NCBI GenBank assembly: GCA_015060705.1
Contig: SUXY01000013.1
Coordinates: forward strand, 1 to 55,125
DNA: 55,125 bases
Direction: 5' to 3'
Source: Bacteroides sp.
GTDB lineage: Bacteria; Bacteroidota; Bacteroidia; Bacteroidales; Bacteroidaceae
Shown here piece by piece: positions 8,963 through 18,161 of the stretch (position 1 is its first letter; the number at the start of each line of letters is the position of its first letter). The notes beneath the pieces were generated by a model that had not been told where the DNA came from, ran no database searches, and saw only the letters and a program-made list of their open reading frames with translations. The position numbers and the translations under genes are program-made.

Positions 8963-9949
8963 ATGGCAAATAAATTAATAGTATCATTATCGCCCCACGT
9001 GCATAGCGGTGACAGCGTACAGAAGAATATGTACGGTGTAATTATCGCCTTGTTGCCTGCGTTGCTGGTATCATTCTATATGTTCGGACTCGGGGCTGTG
9101 GTAGTGACCTTAACTTCGGTTGCTGCCTGTGTATTCTTCGAATGGGCTATTACCAAGTTCATCTTGAAGAGAGAAGCTTGTACCATTTGTGATGGTTCGG
9201 CTGCTTTGACAGGTTTGTTGTTGGCATTCAACTTGCCATCTAACTTGCCTATTTGGATTATCATCATCGGTGCATTGTTTGCTATCGGTGTAGGTAAGAT
9301 GACTTTCGGTGGTTTGGGCTGCAATCCGTTCAATCCGGCATTGGTAGGTCGTATCTTCCTCTTGATTTCGTTCCCGGTACAGATGACTTCATGGCCAACT
9401 GTACAGCAATGGACTTCTTATACCGATGCTGAAACAGGTGCTACTCCGTTGGCATTGATGAAGATGGCGGTAAACGGTGATGCAAACGCTTTGAGCCAGT
9501 TGCCGGATACATTGTCTTTGTTCTTGGGTAACAATCCGGGCTGTATCGGTGAAGTCAGTGCATTGGCTTTGTTGCTCGGTTTGGGCTACATGTTGTGGAA
9601 GAAGATTATTTCTTGGCACATTCCGGTATCCATCATCGCAACTGTATTTGTATTTGCTGGTTTGATGAACTTGATCAATCCGGTGGCATATGCTTCTCCA
9701 TTGGCGCACTTATTCACTGGTGGTTTGATGCTCGGTGCCATCTTCATGGCAACTGACTACGTAACATCACCGATGACTCACAAGGGTATGATTATTTACG
9801 GTGTGTCTATCGGTTTCTTGACTGTTGTTATCCGTAACTTCGGTGCTTATCCGGAAGGTATGTCGTTCGCTATCTTTATCATGAACGCGTTCACTCCGTT
9901 GATCAACACTTATTGCAAACCTAAAAGATTCGGGGAGGTGAAGAAATGA
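8963..9949 (+). CDS. rnfD: Rnf complex membrane subunit RnfD (covalent FMN)
   Basis: A 328-residue NqrB/RnfD-family integral membrane protein with about nine to ten hydrophobic segments. The flavinylation motif TGATPLA is at 158-164, with Thr161 as the expected FMN attachment residue. GLGCNPFNPALVGR (about 117-130) is a family signature. Its last codons overlap rnfG by four bases, indicating translational coupling. The protein forms part of the ion path across the inner membrane. Confidence 0.96.
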   Translation: MANKLIVSLSPHVHSGDSVQKNMYGVIIALLPALLVSFYMFGLGAVVVTLTSVAACVFFEWAITKFILKREACTICDGSAALTGLLLAFNLPSNLPIWIIIIGALFAIGVGKMTFGGLGCNPFNPALVGRIFLLISFPVQMTSWPTVQQWTSYTDAETGATPLALMKMAVNGDANALSQLPDTLSLFLGNNPGCIGEVSALALLLGLGYMLWKKIISWHIPVSIIATVFVFAGLMNLINPVAYASPLAHLFTGGLMLGAIFMATDYVTSPMTHKGMIIYGVSIGFLTVVIRNFGAYPEGMSFAIFIMNAFTPLINTYCKPKRFGEVKK

Positions 9950-10638
9950 AAAAGCTGGAATCTTCTTTGATGAACATGGTAATAGTCCTCACAGGCGTTA
10001 CTGTTATAGCCGGAGCCTTGTTGGGTTACGTGAATGAATTGACTAAGGGTCCTATCGCCGAAGCCAATGCCAAGGCATTGAGTGATGCGATTGCATTGGT
10101 TGTTCCGGGTTTTGACAACAATCCTGCCGAAGCTCCTGAGACCATCGAGTTGAACGGTGCTACCTATAAAATATATAAGGCTACCAAGGGCGGTGAGTTC
10201 ATCGGTGCAGCCGTTGAATCATCAGCTAATGGTTTTGGTGGTGCCTTGAATGTATTGGTAGGTTTCGATAAGGATGGTAACATTATTGATTACTCGTTGT
10301 TGAGCCATGCTGAAACTCCGGGTTTGGGATCGAAAGCAGCAGACTGGTTCAAGAAGGGCCAAAAGGGTGATATCACCGGTAAGAATCCGGGTAAGGGTGC
10401 ATTGGTAGTAAGCAAGGACGGTGGCGATGTAGATGCCATTACAGCTTCGACCATTACCAGCCGTGCATTCCTGAATGCCGTGAACAATGCTTATGCTGCC
10501 TATAGCGGACAGAATGTGGACGGTATGAGTGGTGCAACAGAACAGGCTTCAGCTACAACTGAAACAAAGACCGCAGATTGTGGAAATGAACCTAATTCTG
10601 CAGCTTGTGGAACATGTGATTTACATAAAAAGAATTAA
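9946..10638 (+). CDS. rnfG: Rnf complex subunit RnfG (covalent FMN)
   Basis: A 230-residue protein with one N-terminal membrane helix (about 9-29) and an extracytoplasmic FMN-binding domain. The motif TASTITS (166-172) corresponds to SGATxTS in other RnfG/NqrC proteins, so Thr169 is the likely flavin attachment site. After the domain there is an extra tail with three cysteines (DCGNEP..., then ACGTCDLHKKN) that I do not associate with the family. The start overlaps rnfD by ATGA. Confidence 0.94.
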   Translation: MKKLESSLMNMVIVLTGVTVIAGALLGYVNELTKGPIAEANAKALSDAIALVVPGFDNNPAEAPETIELNGATYKIYKATKGGEFIGAAVESSANGFGGALNVLVGFDKDGNIIDYSLLSHAETPGLGSKAADWFKKGQKGDITGKNPGKGALVVSKDGGDVDAITASTITSRAFLNAVNNAYAAYSGQNVDGMSGATEQASATTETKTADCGNEPNSAACGTCDLHKKN

Positions 10639-10655
10639 AGAAAGGAGAACAGACT

Positions 10656-11240
10656 ATGAATAACTTTAAGATTTTAATGAACGGGATTGTCAAGGAAAAT
10701 CCTACGTTTGTACTCCTTTTGGGTATGTGTCCGACTTTGGGTACCACATCCTCAGCCATCAACGGTATGGGTATGGGATTGGCAACCATGGCGGTATTGG
10801 TATGCTCTAACATTGTGATTTCTTGTATCAAGAATATTGTGCCGGATATGGTTCGTATTCCGTCTTTCATTGTGGTTATCGCTTCGTTGGTAACTATCTT
10901 GCAGATGGTGATGCAGGCATTTGTTCCGGGTTTGTATGCTACATTGGGCTTGTTCATCCCATTGATTGTGGTGAACTGCTTGATTTTGGGACGTGCCGAA
11001 GCTTTCGCAGCCAAGAATGGTCCGGTGGCTTCCATGTTTGACGGTATCGGTATGGGTCTTGGTTTTACCATTGCCTTGACCGTTCTCGGTGGTGTACGTG
11101 AATTTTTGGGCACAGGTAAGTTGTTCGACATTGCTATCTTGCCGGAAGAATACGGTATGTTGCTGTTCGTTCTAGCTCCAGGTGCGTTCATCGCTTTGGG
11201 CTTCCTGATTGCGATTGTGAATAAATTGAGAAATGCATAA
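10656..11240 (+). CDS. rnfE: Rnf complex membrane subunit RnfE
   Basis: A 194-residue, six-helix integral membrane subunit of the NqrD/RnfE family. Motifs include NPTFVLLLGMCPTLGTTSS (about 11-29) and LFIPLIVVNCLILGRAEAFA, with conserved cysteines in the half-channel helices. An AGGAG sequence at about 10641-10647 precedes the ATG, a clear Shine-Dalgarno that is uncommon in this genome. It is the fifth rnf gene in the order B-C-D-G-E-A. Confidence 0.95.
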   Translation: MNNFKILMNGIVKENPTFVLLLGMCPTLGTTSSAINGMGMGLATMAVLVCSNIVISCIKNIVPDMVRIPSFIVVIASLVTILQMVMQAFVPGLYATLGLFIPLIVVNCLILGRAEAFAAKNGPVASMFDGIGMGLGFTIALTVLGGVREFLGTGKLFDIAILPEEYGMLLFVLAPGAFIALGFLIAIVNKLRNA

Positions 11241-11259
11241 CCCGTAAAACAGAAAGAAT

Positions 11260-11859
11260 ATGGAATATATATTGATATTTATTACCGCTATCTTTGTGAA
11301 CAACGTCGTGTTGTCACAGTTCTTGGGTATCTGTCCGTTCCTCGGCGTATCGAAGAAGGTTGAAACCGCTACGGGTATGGGTGCTGCCGTTGCCTTCGTA
11401 TTGGTAATTGCAACCATTGTGACTTATTTGATTCAGCACTATGTGCTCAATCCGTTCGGCTTGCAATACTTGCAGACCATTGCTTTCATCCTCGTGATTG
11501 CGGCATTGGTGCAGATGGTAGAAATCGTATTGAAGAAAGTATCCCCGTCTCTTTATCAGGCACTCGGTGTTTTCCTTCCGTTGATTACTACTAACTGCTG
11601 TATCCTTGGTGTAGCTATCCTTGTTATCCAAAACGACTTCGATTTGTTGACTGGTGTTGTCTATGCTTTTGCTACCGCTCTCGGTTTTGCATTGGCTATG
11701 ATTCTGTTTGCCGGTATCCGTGAACAGTTGAGCTTGGTAAACATTCCGAAGGGCATGGATGGTATGGCAATTGCTTTAGTTACAGCAGGTTTGTTGGCCA
11801 TGGCATTCATGGGCTTCTCGGGTGTAGACAAAGGTTTGGCAAACTTGTTTGGAGTATAA
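11260..11859 (+). CDS. rnfA: Rnf complex membrane subunit RnfA
   Basis: A 199-residue, six-helix partner of RnfE from the NqrE/RnfA family. NNVVLSQFLGICPFLGVS (about 14-31) and VFLPLITTNCCILGVA carry the conserved membrane cysteines expected to bind the inter-subunit 2Fe-2S centre. It is the last gene of the operon and is followed by a strong terminator, so the unit is complete: all six core subunits plus RseC. Confidence 0.95.
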   Translation: MEYILIFITAIFVNNVVLSQFLGICPFLGVSKKVETATGMGAAVAFVLVIATIVTYLIQHYVLNPFGLQYLQTIAFILVIAALVQMVEIVLKKVSPSLYQALGVFLPLITTNCCILGVAILVIQNDFDLLTGVVYAFATALGFALAMILFAGIREQLSLVNIPKGMDGMAIALVTAGLLAMAFMGFSGVDKGLANLFGV

Positions 11860-11884
11860 AACAAGAGTTTATAACAAAAAAAGT

Positions 11885-11914
11885 GGCTCGAATGAATAGT
11901 TCGAGCCTTTTTTT
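11885..11914 (+). terminator. terminator of the rnf operon
   Basis: GGCTCGAA and TTCGAGCC arms with a 7-base loop are followed by T7, 25 bases after the rnfA stop. Confidence 0.9.
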
Positions 11915-11960
11915 GTGGAATAATATCTAATTAATTTGGATGTATTTCATTTTTTATTCA

Positions 11961-11968
11961 TATATTTG
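11961..11968 (+). promoter_or_regulatory. -7 box (TATATTTG) for the nucleotidyltransferase gene
   Basis: TATATTTG 22 bases before the ATG at 11991. A TTTG at 11935-11938 is 22 bases upstream, slightly longer than the usual spacer. Confidence 0.55.
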
Positions 11969-11990
11969 CAATAAATAAAACTGAAAGAAG

Positions 11991-12908
11991 ATGACCTTGA
12001 TTGTACTGGCCGCCACGATGGGTGATAAATATGGTGGGTTGAAGCAGCTGGAAGGGATAGGTCCCAATGGCGAGACTATTTTAGACTTTTCTGTATTCGA
12101 TGCCGTTCGAGCGGGTTTTAATAAAATTGTTTTTGTAATTAGCCGACACTTTGAAAATGAATTCAAACAATTGGTGTCTGGTAAATACGAACATTTTGTA
12201 GAAGTAGAGTATGTTTACCAAGATGTAGATACTTTACCTGCAGAAAAACGGAATCCCAAGCGTACAGCGCTGTATGGTTCGGTTCGTGCGGTATTGATGG
12301 GACGAGAACTGATAGATGGACCTTTCGGGGTTATAAATGCTGTCAATTTTTACCAAAAGGAAAGTTTTGATTTATTGTACAACCATTTGCAGGCATTGCA
12401 AGAAGCCAATTATTCGAGTGTGAATGTTTGTTTCCGCTTGGCTAATGTTCTGGCAAAGAGTGCGGGAGTGACCAGAGGCATTTGTGAAGTTGATGAAAAT
12501 GGATATTTGGTTTCTGTAACCGACCGATTGGGAGTGGAACGAGTAGGTGGTGCTCCCATGTATCCCAATGAAGTGCATAAATGGGAACCATTGGATGAGA
12601 ACAGTTTGGTGTCGATGAATATGTGGGGATTTATGCCTTCGATATTTGATAAGATGCAATTAGCTTTTGATCAGTTTCTGGATGAAAAAGGTATGGATAT
12701 GAAAGCACATTATTCCATACCAGCTTTCATGAACACTCAAATCGAAGAGGGCATGAAGGTCAAAGTGGTAGAAACGCCAGCCCGATGGATGGGACTTGTT
12801 TCACACGATGACAAGATACAGGTAGTTTTACGTATCAATGAAATGATGCGGAAGGGGATTTACCCGAATAGACTTTTTGATAATCATTTAATGGATAAAG
12901 ATATTTAA
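11991..12908 (+). CDS. sugar-phosphate nucleotidyltransferase-like protein
   Basis: A 305-residue protein of the NTP_transferase fold. The N-terminus MTLIVLAATMGDKYGGLKQL followed by IGPNGETILDFSVFDA aligns with the sugar nucleotidyltransferase signature LAAGMGSRYGGLKQ. Here the signature glycine is threonine and the usual S/T-R is D-K. The remaining core, including a GPFGVINAVNFY segment equivalent to the nucleotide-binding D-x-D region, is intact in length. Substrates are unknown. It has its own promoter and stands alone, divergent in content from its neighbours. Activity is uncertain because of the motif changes. Confidence 0.7.
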   Translation: MTLIVLAATMGDKYGGLKQLEGIGPNGETILDFSVFDAVRAGFNKIVFVISRHFENEFKQLVSGKYEHFVEVEYVYQDVDTLPAEKRNPKRTALYGSVRAVLMGRELIDGPFGVINAVNFYQKESFDLLYNHLQALQEANYSSVNVCFRLANVLAKSAGVTRGICEVDENGYLVSVTDRLGVERVGGAPMYPNEVHKWEPLDENSLVSMNMWGFMPSIFDKMQLAFDQFLDEKGMDMKAHYSIPAFMNTQIEEGMKVKVVETPARWMGLVSHDDKIQVVLRINEMMRKGIYPNRLFDNHLMDKDI

Positions 12909-12916
12909 CGAACAAT

Positions 12917-13020
12917 GAACGCCTTAGTGCGTTCTATTCATGCAGCATCTGAAACCTGTTCTAGGTGTGAGAATATATAGAAGAGGGAACATATACAAAG
13001 GTATAGAGCAGATGATGCAT
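12917..13020. other. structured intergenic stretch without a recognisable gene
   Basis: No coding frame of note occurs between the nucleotidyltransferase gene and ispE. The stretch holds several inverted repeats: GAACGC/GCGTTC near 12918-12933, ATGCAGCATCTG (12940-12951) against CAGATGATGCAT (13009-13020, 11 of 12 paired) and, inside, TGTTC/GAACA (12957-12961, 12987-12991). A TACCTTTG box lies on the minus strand at 12996-13003 but has no -33 partner. It could be an RNA leader, a small RNA, or non-functional. Confidence 0.3.
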
Positions 13021-13059
13021 AGTAGTTTTGTCGTGTTTTATTTTGTGTTTGTGTTGTGG

Positions 13060-13094
13060 CTGTTCCCCGACGTGAGTCGGGGAACAGTTTTTTT
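13060..13094 (+). terminator. strong intrinsic terminator
   Basis: A perfect 12-base stem (CTGTTCCCCGAC / GTCGGGGAACAG) with a GTGA tetraloop and T7. It lies about 150 bases after the nucleotidyltransferase stop and directly before the convergent ispE stop. Confidence 0.9.
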
Positions 13095-13097
13095 ATC

Positions 13098-13922
13098 CTA
13101 TTCCAATGTGCGCTGACGACAGAAACATCCGCTGAACACTTCATCCACAAACTCCACTTGTTCTCGGAAAATCCCGAAAACAGAAGAACCGGAACCGCTC
13201 ATGGATGCATAAATAGCTCCCATATCGTATAGTTTATCTTTGATGGCTGCTATTTCCGGGAACTTTTGGAATACACTATCTTCGAAATCATTCTTCATGG
13301 TTGCTCGCCAAGTTTCTATCGGCATGCGTGCAATTTCCTTTAATGAATGAGTAGGCTGTTTGGGTTGGATATGTGCAAAAGCATCCTTTGTAGATACGAA
13401 GATATCCGGTTTTACTAAAACCAAATAATATCCCTTCAATGATAATTGAACAGGTTCAAAGATATTTCCGATACCGGTAGCAAATACCGGCTTGTTCTGA
13501 ATGAAGAACGCACAATCGGCACCCAAAATAGCTGCATATTCCTCCATTTTCTCAATGCTCAATCCTAGCTTGAACTTATCGTTCAGTAGCTTGATCATGA
13601 AGGCGGCATCTGCCGAACCACCTCCTAAACCGGCACCCGTAGGAATATGTTTATACATATGTATATCGATGGCAGGCATATTAGGAAAATCCTTTTTGAG
13701 TAAGCGGTAAGCTTTGACCACCAAATTGTTTTCTGGTTCTCCTTCGATTGGGGTTCCTGATACATTGAGGGCATAATCACCTTCTCCTTCGAGAAGATTT
13801 ACCTCAAGGGCATCCTGTAAATTGATTGGATAGAAAATCGTTTCCAGGTTATGGTAACCGTCAGGACGTTTCTCTACAATGTTCAATCCCAAGTTGATTT
13901 TAGCATTCGGGTAAGTTATCAT
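13098..13922 (-). CDS. ispE: 4-diphosphocytidyl-2-C-methyl-D-erythritol kinase (IspE)
   Basis: A GHMP kinase that phosphorylates CDP-methylerythritol in the MEP isoprenoid pathway in the cytoplasm. The N-terminal motif [11 protein letters not shown] (about 5-15), the ATP-binding loop [13 protein letters not shown] (about 94-106) and the C-terminal [10 protein letters not shown] (about 241-250) are all present. The 274 residues match the family. The last residues ([10 protein letters not shown]) are poorly conserved. It is divergent from dnaB, with a TATATTTG box at 13970-13977. Confidence 0.95.
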   Translation of the reverse strand: MITYPNAKINLGLNIVEKRPDGYHNLETIFYPINLQDALEVNLLEGEGDYALNVSGTPIEGEPENNLVVKAYRLLKKDFPNMPAIDIHMYKHIPTGAGLGGGSADAAFMIKLLNDKFKLGLSIEKMEEYAAILGADCAFFIQNKPVFATGIGNIFEPVQLSLKGYYLVLVKPDIFVSTKDAFAHIQPKQPTHSLKEIARMPIETWRATMKNDFEDSVFQKFPEIAAIKDKLYDMGAIYASMSGSGSSVFGIFREQVEFVDEVFSGCFCRQRTLE

Positions 13923-13969
13923 ATTTTTCTGTTTATTGTTCGTTTATATATCGTTCATAAATCTGAGTT

Positions 13970-13977
13970 CAAATATA
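13970..13977 (-). promoter_or_regulatory. -7 box (TATATTTG) for ispE
   Basis: The minus-strand box lies 47 bases upstream of the ispE start. The -33 element is not recognisable. Confidence 0.45.
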
Positions 13978-14000
13978 AATAATTAATCGCTAAAAAGTTC

Positions 14001-14008
14001 TATCTTTG
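14001..14008 (+). promoter_or_regulatory. -7 box (TATCTTTG) for dnaB
   Basis: TATCTTTG lies 20 bases before the dnaB ATG, divergent from the ispE box 23 bases away. No TTTG is at the expected distance upstream. Confidence 0.5.
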
Positions 14009-14028
14009 CGGCATTAAAAGATTGAAAA

Positions 14029-15579
14029 ATGCCAGAACCAAGAAGAAATACACGTACCTCCAAGACTCCAGTGAAGTCGAGAACCATAGATGAATATGGT
14101 CACCTACAGCCTCAAGCCATTGATTTTGAGGAAGCTGTATTAGGAGCTTTGATGATAGAAAAGGATGCTTATTCCGTTGTAAGTGAAATTCTCCGGCCGG
14201 AGTCTTTCTATGATCATCGACATCAGTTATTATATAAAGCCATTACTACCTTGGCCATGCGTCAACAACCGATTGATATCTTGACGGTGGCTGAGCAATT
14301 GCGAAGTACAGGCGAGCTGGAAGAAGCTGGAGGGCCGTTTTACATTACTCAATTAAGTGGTAAGGTAGCGTCTTCGGCGCATATTGAATATCATGCCCGA
14401 ATTATTGCACAGAAATATCTGGCACGCGAGCTCATCACTTTTACCAGTAATATTCAAACCAAGGCTTTCGATGAAACACAGGATGTGGACGACTTGATGC
14501 AGGAAGCTGAAGGTAAGCTTTTCGAAATCTCGCAAAAGAACATGAAAAAGGATTATACGCAGATTAATCCGGTGATTCAGGAAGCATACGAGATGTTACA
14601 GAAAGCTGCTGCCCGTACCGATGGTTTGAGTGGATTGGAAAGTGGATTCCATGCACTTGATAAGATGACCTCCGGTTGGCAGGATTCCGATTTGGTAATC
14701 ATTGCTGCTCGTCCGGCAATGGGTAAGACAGCATTTGTGCTTTCCATGGCCAAGAATATGGCTGTAAATGCCAAGATTCCTGTAGCTTTGTTCTCGTTGG
14801 AAATGAGCAACGTACAGTTGGTGAACCGTATGATTGTCAACGTGTGCGAAATACCAGGTGAAAAGATTAAGAGTGGACAGTTAGCTCCGTATGAATGGGG
14901 ACAACTTGACTATAAAATTAAGGATTTGTACGATGCTCCTTTGTATGTAGACGATACACCTTCCTTGTCGGTCTTCGAACTACGAACCAAAGCCAGAAGA
15001 TTGGTGCGTGAGCATGGGGTGAAAATAATCATTATTGACTACCTTCAGTTGATGAATGCTAGCGGTATGTCATTCGGAAGTCGTCAAGAAGAAGTTAGTA
15101 CCATTTCCCGTTCACTTAAAGGATTAGCGAAGGAATTGAATATTCCAATTATCGCTTTGAGTCAGTTGAATCGTGGTGTAGAAAGCCGTGAAGGGATTGA
15201 TGGTAAGCGTCCACAGCTTAGTGACTTGCGTGAATCCGGTGCCATTGAACAGGATGCCGATATGGTATGTTTCATTCACCGTCCGGAATACTACAAGATT
15301 TATCAGGATGAAAAGGGTAATGATCTCAAGGGTATGGCAGAAATCATTATTGCCAAGCATCGTAATGGTGCTGTTGGCGATGTTCTTCTCCGATTCCGTG
15401 GCGAATATGCCCGTTTTCAGAATCCGGATGATGATATGATTATCCCTATGCCGGGAGAGACCCCAGGTATTATCCAATCGAAAATCAATAGTGGAGGTGG
15501 AAGTGTACCGCCCCCGCCGATTGAAGATGCCCCTATGGACAATCCGTTTGGTGCACCGAGTGGACCATTGCCGTTCTGA
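14029..15579 (+). CDS. dnaB: replicative DNA helicase DnaB
   Basis: The hexameric 5'-3' fork helicase. After a short basic start (PEPRRNTRTSKTPVKSR) comes the DnaB N-terminal domain (about 24-130; FEEAVLGALMIEKDAY), then a RecA-type motor with Walker A ARPAMGKTA (about 227-235). The Walker B segment VKIIIIDYLQLMN and the arginine/glutamine motifs (SRSLKGLAKELNIPIIALSQL, then DLRESGAIEQDADMV) follow. A glycine/proline-rich tail ends the 516 residues. No intein is present. It is transcribed alone. Confidence 0.97.
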   Translation: MPEPRRNTRTSKTPVKSRTIDEYGHLQPQAIDFEEAVLGALMIEKDAYSVVSEILRPESFYDHRHQLLYKAITTLAMRQQPIDILTVAEQLRSTGELEEAGGPFYITQLSGKVASSAHIEYHARIIAQKYLARELITFTSNIQTKAFDETQDVDDLMQEAEGKLFEISQKNMKKDYTQINPVIQEAYEMLQKAAARTDGLSGLESGFHALDKMTSGWQDSDLVIIAARPAMGKTAFVLSMAKNMAVNAKIPVALFSLEMSNVQLVNRMIVNVCEIPGEKIKSGQLAPYEWGQLDYKIKDLYDAPLYVDDTPSLSVFELRTKARRLVREHGVKIIIIDYLQLMNASGMSFGSRQEEVSTISRSLKGLAKELNIPIIALSQLNRGVESREGIDGKRPQLSDLRESGAIEQDADMVCFIHRPEYYKIYQDEKGNDLKGMAEIIIAKHRNGAVGDVLLRFRGEYARFQNPDDDMIIPMPGETPGIIQSKINSGGGSVPPPPIEDAPMDNPFGAPSGPLPF

Positions 15580-15627
15580 TAGTTGTATTTATTCTCTGAA
15601 AAACAGCATAGATACAAAAAAAAGCAT

Positions 15628-15635
15628 TAACTTTG
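15628..15635 (+). promoter_or_regulatory. -7 box (TAACTTTG) for pheT-yebC
   Basis: TAACTTTG lies 34 bases before the pheT ATG in a short A-rich leader. The -33 element is not clear. Confidence 0.5.
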
Positions 15636-15669
15636 CAAGTCTTTTAAGAAAACAATAAAAATATCAAAT

Positions 15670-18132
15670 ATGAATATCTCGTATAATTGGCTGAAAGAAT
15701 ACGTTAACTTCGATTTGACTCCGGAAGAAGTATCAGCAGCGCTGACTTCAATCGGTTTGGAAACAGGTGGCGTAGAAGAAGTCCAAACTATTAAAGGTGG
15801 TCTGGAAGGTATCGTTATCGGCGAAGTGCTGACTTGCGAACCGCATCCAAATTCTGACCATATGCATGTAACCACTGTGAACTTGGGACAAGGTGAACCG
15901 GTACAGATTGTATGCGGTGCGCCAAATGTAGCTGCTGGACAAAAGGTTGTAGTTGCTACATTGGGTACTAAGCTTTATGATGGTGATGATTGCTTTACAA
16001 TCAAGAAATCAAAGCTCCGTGGTGTAGAATCAAACGGTATGATTTGTGCAGAAGACGAAATCGGTATCGGTACTAGTCATGCTGGTATCATCGTACTTCC
16101 AGAAGATGCTGTACCTGGTACTCCTGCAAAGGATTACTACAACATCCAGAGCGAATATGTACTCGAAGTGGACATCACTCCGAACCGTGCGGATGCTTGT
16201 TCTCATTATGGTGTGGCACGTGACCTTTATGCATACCTTGTTCAGAATGGTTATAAGGCTGAATTAAAGCGTCCTTCTGTTGATGCTTTCCAAGTAGAAA
16301 ACAATGAACTTAACATTGATGTTGAAGTCGAAAACGTGGAAGCTTGTCCTCGTTATGCCGGTGTAAGCATCAAGGGAGTAACCGTGAAGGAAAGTCCGGA
16401 ATGGTTGCAGAACAAGTTGCGCTTGATAGGTTTGCGTCCTATCAACAACATCGTCGATATCACTAACTACATTCTCCATGCTTATGGTCAACCATTGCAC
16501 TGCTTCGATGCTAACAAAATCAAGGGTGGTAAGATTGTTGTGAAGACTTGTGCAGAAGGTACCAAGTTTGTTACCCTCGATGAAGTAGAACGTAAACTTT
16601 CTGATAAGGACTTGATGATTTGCAATGCTGAAGAACCGATGTGTATCGCTGGTGTTTTCGGTGGCTTGGATTCAGGTACTACAGAATCAACAACTGATGT
16701 ATTTATTGAAGCAGCATATTTCAATCCGACATCCGTACGTAAGACTGCACGCCGTCATGGTTTGAGCACAGACTCATCGTTCCGTTTCGAACGCGGTATC
16801 GATCCAAACGGTACATTATATGCGTTGAAGGAAGCTGCCTTGTTGGTGAAGGAATTGGCTGGTGGTACTATTGCTTCAGAAGTAAAAGACAATTATCCTA
16901 ATCCGATTGCTGATTTCGAAGTAGAATTGACTTACAATAAGGTGAACTCTTTGATTGGTAAGGAAATTCCTGCAGAAACCGTGAAGAGCATTGTGTCCAG
17001 TCTTGAAATGAAGATTGTGAACGAAACCGAAGAAGGTCTCTCATTGTTGGTTCCTCCTTATCGTGTGGATGTACAACGCGATTGCGACGTGGTGGAAGAT
17101 ATCCTCCGTATCTACGGTTATAATAATGTGGAAATCCCGACTACCTTGAAGTCTAGTTTGACAACTAAGGGTGAAGTAGACAATTCACATAAGTTACAGA
17201 ACATCATTTCAGAACAATTGGTGGGTTGTGGTTTCAATGAAATCTTGAACAATTCGTTGACTGCAGCAGGTTATTACGAAGGTTTGGAAACATTTGCTCC
17301 GGCTAATCTCGTACATTTGATGAACCCATTGAGCAACGATTTAAACGTGATGCGTCAGACTCTCTTGTTCGGTGGTCTCGAAAGCATCCAGCATAATGCC
17401 AACCGTAAGAATGCCGACTTGAAGTTCTTCGAATTCGGTAACACTTACTTCTTCAATGAAGAAAAGCGTAATGCAGAAAAGGCATTGTCACCATACAAGG
17501 AAGAATATCACTTGGCTTTGTGGGTAACCGGTAAGCGTGTAAGTAATTCATGGGCACATGCCGATGAAGCTTCTAACGTATACGAACTCAAGGCATATGT
17601 TCTTAATATCTTCGCACGTTTGGGATTGAACTATGGCACTGTGGTATTCGGTAACTTGACTAACGATGTATATGCAACTGCTATCAGCGTTCATACCCGT
17701 GGTGGTAAGCTTTTGGCTACTTTCGGTATTGTGAGCAAGAAGCTTCAGAAGAAGTTCGACATCGACAACGAAGTATACTATGCAGAAATCAATTGGAACG
17801 AATTGATGAAGGCTATCAAGACTTCGAAGGTGAACTTCAAGGAATTGACCAAGTTCCCGGCTGTGAAGCGCGACTTGGCTCTTTTGCTTGACAAGAAGGT
17901 TCAATTTGCAGAAATCGAAATGATTGCCTACGAAACCGAAAAGAAACTCTTGAAGGAAGTAGCTCTCTTCGATGTATATGAAGGCAAGAACCTTGAAGCA
18001 GGCAAGAAGAGTTATGCAGTAAGCTTCACTCTCCAGGATGAAAATGCTACATTGAATGACAAGCAGATTGACAAGATCATGCAAAAGTTGATTAATAACT
18101 TGCAGAACAAGTTGGATGCTAAATTAAGATAA
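15670..18132 (+). CDS. pheT: phenylalanyl-tRNA synthetase beta subunit
   Basis: The large subunit of the (alpha-beta)2 PheRS, which provides tRNA binding and Tyr-tRNA editing. Order of domains in the 820 residues: N-terminal start MNISYNWLKEYVNF, the OB-fold tRNA-binding domain (about 45-150), B3/B4 editing region (about 210-390, with RHGLSTDSSFRFERGIDP), B5 (about 405-475), the catalytic-like module and a C-terminal ferredoxin-fold anticodon-binding domain (from about 725). pheS is not in this window, so the two subunit genes are unlinked here. yebC follows after 29 bases. Confidence 0.97.
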   Translation: MNISYNWLKEYVNFDLTPEEVSAALTSIGLETGGVEEVQTIKGGLEGIVIGEVLTCEPHPNSDHMHVTTVNLGQGEPVQIVCGAPNVAAGQKVVVATLGTKLYDGDDCFTIKKSKLRGVESNGMICAEDEIGIGTSHAGIIVLPEDAVPGTPAKDYYNIQSEYVLEVDITPNRADACSHYGVARDLYAYLVQNGYKAELKRPSVDAFQVENNELNIDVEVENVEACPRYAGVSIKGVTVKESPEWLQNKLRLIGLRPINNIVDITNYILHAYGQPLHCFDANKIKGGKIVVKTCAEGTKFVTLDEVERKLSDKDLMICNAEEPMCIAGVFGGLDSGTTESTTDVFIEAAYFNPTSVRKTARRHGLSTDSSFRFERGIDPNGTLYALKEAALLVKELAGGTIASEVKDNYPNPIADFEVELTYNKVNSLIGKEIPAETVKSIVSSLEMKIVNETEEGLSLLVPPYRVDVQRDCDVVEDILRIYGYNNVEIPTTLKSSLTTKGEVDNSHKLQNIISEQLVGCGFNEILNNSLTAAGYYEGLETFAPANLVHLMNPLSNDLNVMRQTLLFGGLESIQHNANRKNADLKFFEFGNTYFFNEEKRNAEKALSPYKEEYHLALWVTGKRVSNSWAHADEASNVYELKAYVLNIFARLGLNYGTVVFGNLTNDVYATAISVHTRGGKLLATFGIVSKKLQKKFDIDNEVYYAEINWNELMKAIKTSKVNFKELTKFPAVKRDLALLLDKKVQFAEIEMIAYETEKKLLKEVALFDVYEGKNLEAGKKSYAVSFTLQDENATLNDKQIDKIMQKLINNLQNKLDAKLR

Positions 18133-18161
18133 TAAGTATAACAAATTAAAATATTATTCCC

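Noticed and set aside
6201..11859. Na+-translocating NADH:quinone reductase (Nqr) as the identity of the operon
   Set aside because: The order B-C-D-G-E-A, the multi-ferredoxin RnfB and the presence of RseC identify Rnf; there is no NqrF or NqrA.
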